From NCBI GenBank assembly GCA_903861005.1, contig CAIOSP010000064.1, forward strand, positions 1 to 64,000: DNA of 64,000 bases. Direction: 5' to 3'. The position numbers and the translations under genes were made by a program. Every line of letters starts with the position of its first letter. The first letter of the stretch is position 1. Below the pieces are notes generated by a model. The model saw nothing but the letters and a program-made list of their open reading frames with translations. It was not told the origin of the DNA and ran no database searches. Below, in pieces: positions 58,924 through 64,000 of this stretch. This DNA is from an uncultured Pseudomonadota bacterium. Lineage in GTDB: Bacteria; Myxococcota_A; UBA796; GCA-2862545.

Positions 58924-58970
58924 CAACACCTCTGGACCCTTCGTACACGACGCTCGCGCGGTGTCGCTTG

Positions 58971-59007
58971 AAAAAGCAGAAGCCGCGGGCACGGGCCCCG
59001 CGGCTTC
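58971..59007 (-). terminator. Intrinsic terminator of sdhCAB
   Basis: Read on the minus strand: an 11-bp perfect stem GAAGCCGCGGG/CCCGCGGCTTC (59007-58997 with 58989-58979) followed by TGC and T5 (58975-58971). 25 bases past the sdhB stop. Confidence 0.92.
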
Positions 59008-59031
59008 CAGACTCTCAAGCGACCGACGGGA

Positions 59032-59778
59032 TCAGGTCCCGGTGGCCTTCGACCACAGCCATCCCAACGGATCGTAGTAGCGATCCACCACGCGCTCCTT
59101 CATGGGGATGATCGCGTTGTCGGTGATGGCGATGTGCTCAGGGCAGACCTTGGTGCAGCACTTGGTGATGTTGCAGTAGCCCAGGCCGTTGTCGTCCTTG
59201 AGCTCCTTGAGGCGGTCGTCCGTGTCGAGCGGGTGCATCTCGAGCGCCGCGTTCCACATGATGAAGCGCGGGCCGATGAACTCGTCGTGCTTCTGGTGGT
59301 CGCGCAGGACGTGGCAGACGTCCTGGCACAGGAAGCACTCGATGCACTTGCGGAACTCCTGCACACGGTCCACGTCGCGCTGGGCCATGTTCCAGGTGCC
59401 GTCCGCGTTGTCGGCGGGGCGCGGCTTGAACTTCTTGATCTTCTCCTTCACGCGGAAGTTCCAGGAGACGTCGGTCACCAGGTCCTTGATGCGCCGGAAG
59501 GTCTTCATCGGCTCGATCTTGACCGGGACCGAGAGGTCCAGATCCGACAGCCGCGTCATGCACATCAGGCGAGGCATGCCGTTGATCTCGGCCGAGCACG
59601 AGCCGCACTTGCCGGCCTTGCAGTTCCAGCGCGCGGCCAGATCGGGCGCGTGCACCATCTGGACCAGGTGCACGGCGTCAAGGACGACCATGCCTTCGCT
59701 GATCTCTACGGCGTAGTCCTTGAACTCGCTGTGCGTCGCGCTGTCACCGCGGGAGATTCGAAAAGTCGCCTGTGGCAT
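59032..59778 (-). CDS. sdhB: Succinate dehydrogenase/fumarate reductase iron-sulfur subunit
   Basis: 248 residues. It holds the three clusters that carry electrons from the flavin to quinone: 2Fe-2S in RWNCKAGKCGSCSAEINGMP, then FRKCIECFLCQDVCHVL and YCNITKCCTKVCPEHI for the 4Fe-4S and 3Fe-4S centres. It acts on the inner face of the cytoplasmic membrane in the TCA cycle or fumarate respiration. The ATG overlaps the sdhA stop (TAATG). Last gene of sdhCAB, closed by a T5 terminator. Confidence 0.96.
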   Translation of the reverse strand: MPQATFRISRGDSATHSEFKDYAVEISEGMVVLDAVHLVQMVHAPDLAARWNCKAGKCGSCSAEINGMPRLMCMTRLSDLDLSVPVKIEPMKTFRRIKDLVTDVSWNFRVKEKIKKFKPRPADNADGTWNMAQRDVDRVQEFRKCIECFLCQDVCHVLRDHQKHDEFIGPRFIMWNAALEMHPLDTDDRLKELKDDNGLGYCNITKCCTKVCPEHIAITDNAIIPMKERVVDRYYDPLGWLWSKATGT

Positions 59779-61592
59779 TACTTGTTCTCCTCGATGACCT
59801 GCTTGAGCTCGTCAGGCATGGGCGGAATCGGGCGACGGTGCATGACCATCTGACCGTCTTCGCCCTTCTTCACGATCAGGTTGAAGCTTGCGTACGCGTC
59901 GTCCTTGGCAGGGAAGTCGTCGCGGAAGTGACCGCCGCGGCTCTCCTTGCGCTCGATCGCGCACATCGTGACCGCCTCGCTGACCAGCAGGAGGTTGCGA
60001 AGGTCGATCGCGGTGTGCCAGCCGGGGTTGTACTCGCGGTGGCTGCTGATGCCGACCTTGGCCGCGCGGTCCTTGAGCAACTGGAGTTGGTCCTGCGCGA
60101 ACTTCATCTCCTCCTCGACGCGCACGATGCCGACGTTGTCCTGCATGAGCTCCTGGAGGTCGTGCTGGACGCGGTAGGGGTTCTCGGCGGCGCCGCCAAA
60201 CTCGAACGGCTTGAGCGAGGCGGCCTCCGCGGCCGCGAGGGCTGCCTGATCGACCGTGCCGCGACCGTTCTCCTTGGCCCACTTGGCCGCGTGCTCACCC
60301 GCGCGCTTGCCGAACACGATGAGGTCGGACAGCGAGTTGCCGCCGAGGCGGTTGGCGCCATGCAGACCGGCGGCGACTTCGCCCGCGGCGAAGAGGCCGG
60401 GCACGTTGGTCATCTGGCTGTCCGGGTCCACGCGAACGCCGCCCATCATATAGTGGGTGGTGGGACCGACCTCCATGGGCTCGGTCGTGATGTCGATGCC
60501 CGCCAGCTCCTTGAACTGGTGGTACATGCTCGGGAGCTTCTTGCGGATGTGTTCGGGAGCGTTCGGCACCTTCTCCTTGATCCAGGAGATGTCGAGGAAC
60601 ACGCCGCCGTGGGGCGAACCACGACCGGCCTTCACCTCGCGGCGGATGCAGCGGGCGACGTGGTCGCGGGTGAGGAGCTCCGGCGGACGACGGGCATTCT
60701 TGTCGCCCGTGACGTAGCGCCAGCCTTCCTCTTCCTTGTCGGCGGTGGACGACTTGTAGTTGTCCGGGATGTCGTCGAACATGAAGCGCTTGCCCTGGTT
60801 GTTGACCAGGATGCCGCCTTCGCCGCGGACGCCTTCGGTCACCAGGATGCCCTGGACGGACGGCGGCCACATCATGCCCGTGGGATGGAACTGGATGAAC
60901 TCCATGTCCATGAGCTCAGCGCCCGCCTCGTAGGCGAGGGCCTGACCGTCACCCGTGTACTCCCAGGAGTTGCTGGTGACCTTGTACGCGCGACCGATGC
61001 CGCCGGTGGCGAGCACCACGGCGCCCGCGCGCCACAGCTTGAAGCGGCCGCGCTCGCGGTCGTAGCCGAAGGCGCCGACGACGCGATCGCCGTCCTTCAC
61101 CAGGGAGACGACCGTGTTCTCCATGTAGAACTTGATGCCCTGGTGGATGCCGTGATCCTGCAGGGTGCGGATGAGCTCGAGGCCCGTGCGATCACCGACG
61201 TGCGCCAGGCGCGGGTAGCGATGGCCGCCGAAGTTGCGCTGGAGGATCCGACCGTCCTTGGTGCGGTCGAACAGCGCGCCCCACTTCTCAAGCTCGCGGA
61301 CGCGGTCCGGGGCTTCCTTGGCGTGCAGCTCAGCCATGCGCCACTGGTTGAGGTACTGGCCGCCACGCATGGTGTCGGCGAAGTGGACCTTCCAGGAGTC
61401 GCGGTCGTCGACGTTGCCCATGGACGCGGCCATGCCGCCTTCGGCCATGACGGTGTGCGCCTTGCCGAGCAGCGACTTGCAGACCACGCCGACAGAGCAG
61501 CTGCCCGCGGCCTCGATCGCGGCGCGGAGGCCAGCGCCGCCCGCACCGATCACGAGCACGTCATGCTCGTAGACTTCGAATTCGGTCGCCAT
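59778..61592 (-). CDS. sdhA: Succinate dehydrogenase/fumarate reductase flavoprotein subunit
   Basis: 604 residues from ATG 61592 (GAGG 10 bases upstream); the frame is open upstream only as a shadow of sdhC. It oxidises succinate to fumarate with covalently bound FAD. Marks: HDVLVIGAGGAGLRAAIEAA, KSLLGKAHTVMAEGGMAASM (His for FAD attachment), QFHPTGMMWP, GVRGEGGILVNNQGKRFMFD and HGANRLGGNSLSDLIVFGKR. The form is that of the type found with a single membrane subunit in many Deltaproteobacteria and Actinobacteria. The start overlaps the sdhC stop (TGATG). Confidence 0.96.
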   Translation of the reverse strand: MATEFEVYEHDVLVIGAGGAGLRAAIEAAGSCSVGVVCKSLLGKAHTVMAEGGMAASMGNVDDRDSWKVHFADTMRGGQYLNQWRMAELHAKEAPDRVRELEKWGALFDRTKDGRILQRNFGGHRYPRLAHVGDRTGLELIRTLQDHGIHQGIKFYMENTVVSLVKDGDRVVGAFGYDRERGRFKLWRAGAVVLATGGIGRAYKVTSNSWEYTGDGQALAYEAGAELMDMEFIQFHPTGMMWPPSVQGILVTEGVRGEGGILVNNQGKRFMFDDIPDNYKSSTADKEEEGWRYVTGDKNARRPPELLTRDHVARCIRREVKAGRGSPHGGVFLDISWIKEKVPNAPEHIRKKLPSMYHQFKELAGIDITTEPMEVGPTTHYMMGGVRVDPDSQMTNVPGLFAAGEVAAGLHGANRLGGNSLSDLIVFGKRAGEHAAKWAKENGRGTVDQAALAAAEAASLKPFEFGGAAENPYRVQHDLQELMQDNVGIVRVEEEMKFAQDQLQLLKDRAAKVGISSHREYNPGWHTAIDLRNLLLVSEAVTMCAIERKESRGGHFRDDFPAKDDAYASFNLIVKKGEDGQMVMHRRPIPPMPDELKQVIEENK

Positions 61593-62374
61593 CAGAAGAT
61601 CCTCAGGTCGGGGATGAAGCCCATCGCGCAGGACCGGACGTACATGTCGACGAAGAGCACGCCGAACAGGCTGGCCCAGGCCCACTTCATGTGGTTGCGG
61701 TTGCAGGCGCTGACGCCGTCGTAGCAGGCACCCTTGAAGCCGACGGGCAGCGAGTCCGCGCGGCCGCCGAGCAGGTGGCGGAGCGCGTGGCAGCCGAAGG
61801 TGTAGCCGCCGATCAGCACCACGTTCATCATGGTGAGCAGCGAGCCCACGCCCAGGCCGAAGCCGTCCTCGAACTGCGTCGACTCGACCGCGTCGTAGGC
61901 GAGGACGAGCATCAGCGCGAGCGCGAAGTACAGGAAGTAGCGGTGCACGTTCTGCATCACGAGCGGGAACCAGTTCTCGCCCAGGTAGGAGCTGCGGGGC
62001 TCACCGACCGTGCAGGCGACGGGGTCGGCCCAGAACGCCTTGTAGTAGGCGCCACGGTAGTAGTAGCAGGTGAAGCGGAACCCGGCGGGCGCCCACGCGA
62101 TGAAGATGCCCGGCGTGAACGGAAGCCACGCAGGCCAAAAGCCAGGACGCGCGCCGAAGAGCGCGTGAGGCGAGTCACCCCAGAGCTCCAGGCCGTACAA
62201 CGGGGAGATGTAGGGGCCGTAGGTGTAGTTCTTGCCGACCAGGATCGCCCAGGTGCCGTACACCAGGAAGAACCCCAAGCCGAGGAACGTGAGGAGGGAG
62301 GGGATCCACCAAGCATCCGTACGCGACGTCTTGAGGAACGGCGTAGGGGGCGGGAGGGCCTTGGAATCGGCCAT
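61592..62374 (-). CDS. sdhC: Succinate dehydrogenase membrane (cytochrome b) subunit
   Basis: 260 residues, five membrane helices (for example residues 25-48, 83-100, 140-165, 180-205, 235-255). Conserved histidines for haem b, such as QNVHRYFLYFAL and TFGCHALRHLLGG, fit the single-subunit, type-B-like anchor that passes electrons to quinone. First gene of sdhCAB. The promoter lies 39-67 bases upstream on the minus strand, divergent from the citrate synthase gene, so two TCA-cycle units share one control region. Confidence 0.88.
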   Translation of the reverse strand: MADSKALPPPTPFLKTSRTDAWWIPSLLTFLGLGFFLVYGTWAILVGKNYTYGPYISPLYGLELWGDSPHALFGARPGFWPAWLPFTPGIFIAWAPAGFRFTCYYYRGAYYKAFWADPVACTVGEPRSSYLGENWFPLVMQNVHRYFLYFALALMLVLAYDAVESTQFEDGFGLGVGSLLTMMNVVLIGGYTFGCHALRHLLGGRADSLPVGFKGACYDGVSACNRNHMKWAWASLFGVLFVDMYVRSCAMGFIPDLRIF

Positions 62375-62412
62375 GGTCGAACTCCGGCGGTGTCGTTCGC
62401 GAAGAGGGCGGG

Positions 62413-62441
62413 GGTCTAGCCGTTGCGCGTCGAGGATTCAA
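62413..62441 (-). promoter_or_regulatory. Predicted sdhCAB promoter
   Basis: Minus strand TTGAAT (62441-62436), 17 bases, TAGACC (62418-62413). Leader of about 30 bases before sdhC. Confidence 0.45.
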
Positions 62442-62634
62442 CTGCGCTGCAACAAAGCGCGGACGGATGTGCGAACAAGCTCGAGGCCGTTTCAGACGTC
62501 GGTAGCCGCCGGGCGGCGTTGCGCCCACGGTTTGGGGCGCGCCGTTCGTCGGTGGACCGACGGGTCCCGTAAGTGGGTGCGGGAGCGCCCTCACGACGTG
62601 TAAACGCGGCGACGAGTTGTCGACACTCGTTCGC

Positions 62635-62663
62635 TTGACCACGCGGTAGGATCCCGCTAGGTC
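62635..62663 (+). promoter_or_regulatory. Predicted citrate synthase promoter
   Basis: TTGACC (62635-62640), 17 bases, TAGGTC (62658-62663). The -10 resembles those of sdhCAB and rplM. Leader of about 70 bases. Confidence 0.45.
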
Positions 62664-62741
62664 GGCACCCCGAACGGGTGCTGGCCGGCGCGTGCTCGTT
62701 CCTAGCAATGCCCCATGCGCCGGAGCACTCCGAGGACGACC

Positions 62742-63917
62742 ATGGCCGCAGATCCTTCCGAGGTCCTGTTCACTGTCACGCGTGCCCACCTGGATACGGG
62801 CCTGCGCGGCATCCCTGTCGGCACCTGCGGGACGTCCAAGGTTGACCCGATCGAGGGCGTCTCCTACGTCGGCTACCCGGTCGCCGAGATGGTCGACGTC
62901 GAGCCCGAAGCGGCCGTCTACCTGCTCTACTTCAAGGAGTTGCCCACGCCCGAGCAGCTCGCAGCCTTCAAGGCTGACCTGCGCGCCCGTCAGGGGCTCT
63001 CCCCCACGGTGATCAACGCCATCAAGGCGATGCCGCGTGAGGGCCACCCCATGGAGTGGCTGATGGCCGGCCTAGTCTACCTGGGCATGACCAGCAAGAC
63101 CGGCGACTGGGTGGAGGACGCCAAGAACCTCGTGGCCAAGTCCACCGAGCTGACGGCCGCCATCTTCCGCGTCCGCAGCGGCTGGGGCGAGCCCATCGCG
63201 CCTCGCGCGGATCTCGACCTGATCGAGAACTTCGTCTACATGCTGGGCGTCCCCGGCGCGGACAACGCCAAGCTGACCGAGGTCCTCCGCTCGTTCTACG
63301 TGCTCCACCTGGATCACGGCGGCGGCAACCTCTCCACGTTCGTCGGCAAGGCCGTCGCGTCCGGCAACGCGGATCAGTTCGCGTCCGCCTGCGCCTCGAT
63401 GGCGGCGCTCTACGGCCCGCTCCACGGCCGCGCCAACCAGGACTGCCTCGAGCTGGTCCGCAAGGTCGGCACGGATGACCCCGAGAAGGCCGCCGCGTAC
63501 ATCAAGGCCGCCTTCGAGCGCGGCGACAAGATCTACGGCTTCGGCCACGCCGTCCTCCGCGCTGAGGATCCCCGCGCCCGCGTCCAGTACGCGCTCGGCG
63601 AGCGGATCTGCCCGGATGACCCCCTGTTCCGCACGGCCAAGACCCTGCGCACGGTGGCCCCGGCCGTCCTCGGCACCTTCGAGAAGGTCAGCAACCCGTT
63701 CCCGAACGTCGACGCGGTCAGCGGCGCGCTCCTCAACGCGGTCGGCCTGACGGACAGCAACTACTACACGGTTCTGTTCGGCCTCTCTCGCATGGCGGGC
63801 ATCGCCGCCCAGGTCATCGACGAGCGGGTTCGCGCCCGCGGCGGCAAGGGCGTGCCCATCTATCGTCCGAAGTACATCGCGGAGGGCCAGCCCCCCCGTC
63901 ATCTCAACAAGAGCTGA
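62742..63917 (+). CDS. gltA: Citrate synthase
   Basis: 391 residues from ATG 62742 (GAGG 8 bases upstream). Condenses acetyl-CoA and oxaloacetate, the entry step of the TCA cycle. Catalytic residues: His in LDHGGGNLS, the second His in IYGFGHAVLR, and Asp in FPNVDAVSGALL; HGRANQDCLELV lies between them. This is the shorter form without the N-terminal zinc region of the Gram-negative hexameric type, so it is probably dimeric. 2-methylcitrate synthase activity cannot be excluded. Divergent from sdhCAB. Confidence 0.94.
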   Translation: MAADPSEVLFTVTRAHLDTGLRGIPVGTCGTSKVDPIEGVSYVGYPVAEMVDVEPEAAVYLLYFKELPTPEQLAAFKADLRARQGLSPTVINAIKAMPREGHPMEWLMAGLVYLGMTSKTGDWVEDAKNLVAKSTELTAAIFRVRSGWGEPIAPRADLDLIENFVYMLGVPGADNAKLTEVLRSFYVLHLDHGGGNLSTFVGKAVASGNADQFASACASMAALYGPLHGRANQDCLELVRKVGTDDPEKAAAYIKAAFERGDKIYGFGHAVLRAEDPRARVQYALGERICPDDPLFRTAKTLRTVAPAVLGTFEKVSNPFPNVDAVSGALLNAVGLTDSNYYTVLFGLSRMAGIAAQVIDERVRARGGKGVPIYRPKYIAEGQPPRHLNKS

Positions 63918-64000
63918 TCGTCGAGGCCCACGCGGAGCCCCCGGACGACGTCGGCCCCGCGCGGCACACGGTCCTAGAACCATGGCCCGCGCGGGCCCAC

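Larger units (their letters stand above)
62375..62741. promoter_or_regulatory. Divergent control region between sdhCAB and citrate synthase genes
   Basis: 367 bases without a gene. Holds a promoter on each strand (annotated separately) and, 5 bases before the rightward -35 box, a near-perfect dyad CGAG-T-TGTCGACA-CTCG (62613-62629), a candidate operator. Otherwise no coding pattern. Confidence 0.55.

Noticed and set aside
63974-64000. Possible C-terminus of a minus-strand gene ending at 63974, and an ATG at 63981
   Set aside because: Only 20-27 bases are available and a 14-base GGCCCGCGCGGGCC palindrome dominates the sequence; nothing can be supported.

Overview
The window is about 70% GC and reads like the chromosome of a Myxococcota-type (former Deltaproteobacteria) organism. 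The evidence is lipoproteins rich in Asp/Thr, MopE-type Cys/Asp repeat proteins, a C-terminal MYXO-CTERM-like sorting tail (Gly-Cys-Gly-Cys, membrane segment, Arg cluster), an AgmX/PglI-type C-terminal domain, a DUF1592/DUF1552 pair and a FYDLN-type acidic protein. No tRNA, rRNA, CRISPR array, insertion sequence or prophage was seen.

Layout. 1-4.2 kb: a truncated Gly-rich lipoprotein, an NlpC/P60-like lipoprotein that seems to start at CTG, a NodU-type carbamoyltransferase, a 19-codon coupled ORF and a CPBP membrane protease. 4.3-9.8 kb: an AgmX-type protein and rimI, then a co-directional block of a probable selenocysteine-containing UshA-like tetraheme lipoprotein, tsaD, rsmA and a dienelactone hydrolase. 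10-18.4 kb: accessory genes (MopE-repeat protein, acyl-CoA dehydrogenase, SRPBCC-like protein, serpin, truncated haemoglobin, nucleotidyltransferase, luciferase-like oxidoreductase, sterol-desaturase-like protein). 18.6-24.4 kb: one 1949-residue DUF4011/SF1 helicase/Vsr-like nuclease protein, a candidate stand-alone defence gene. 24.4-34.5 kb: a structured non-coding stretch, a frameshifted DUF1587/1592/1588/1585 gene with its DUF1552 partner, ankyrin, hydrolase, TPR and SulP genes.

34.5-47.3 kb is largely housekeeping: PP2C phosphatase, M23 peptidase, secA, rpsB-tsf, then pyrH-frr-uppS-cdsA-rseP-tsaB and an Asd-like gene that has lost its catalytic residues. dxr, often found between cdsA and rseP, is absent. 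47.4-52.8 kb holds a beta-barrel fusion protein behind a near-consensus sigma-54 promoter, truA, a FYDLN protein and a sialidase-fold lipoprotein. 52.9-57.7 kb holds rplM-rpsI, pyrG, hpf and metK, separated by clear terminators. 57.8-63.9 kb holds a frameshifted MopE/MYXO-CTERM protein, the sdhCAB operon and, divergently, a citrate synthase gene.

The most notable item is the in-frame UGA at 5859-5861. It sits where a Cys is expected in a PCG-x motif. It is followed, 18 bases later, by a GGUCU-loop hairpin resembling the E. coli fdhF SECIS. Both flanking reading frames join into one lipoprotein-plus-tetraheme protein. Frameshifts in two large secreted-protein genes all lie in C or G homopolymers, so consensus errors or slippage must be considered. 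Several promoters share TTGA(C/A/T)N with a 17-base spacer and a TA-starting -10.
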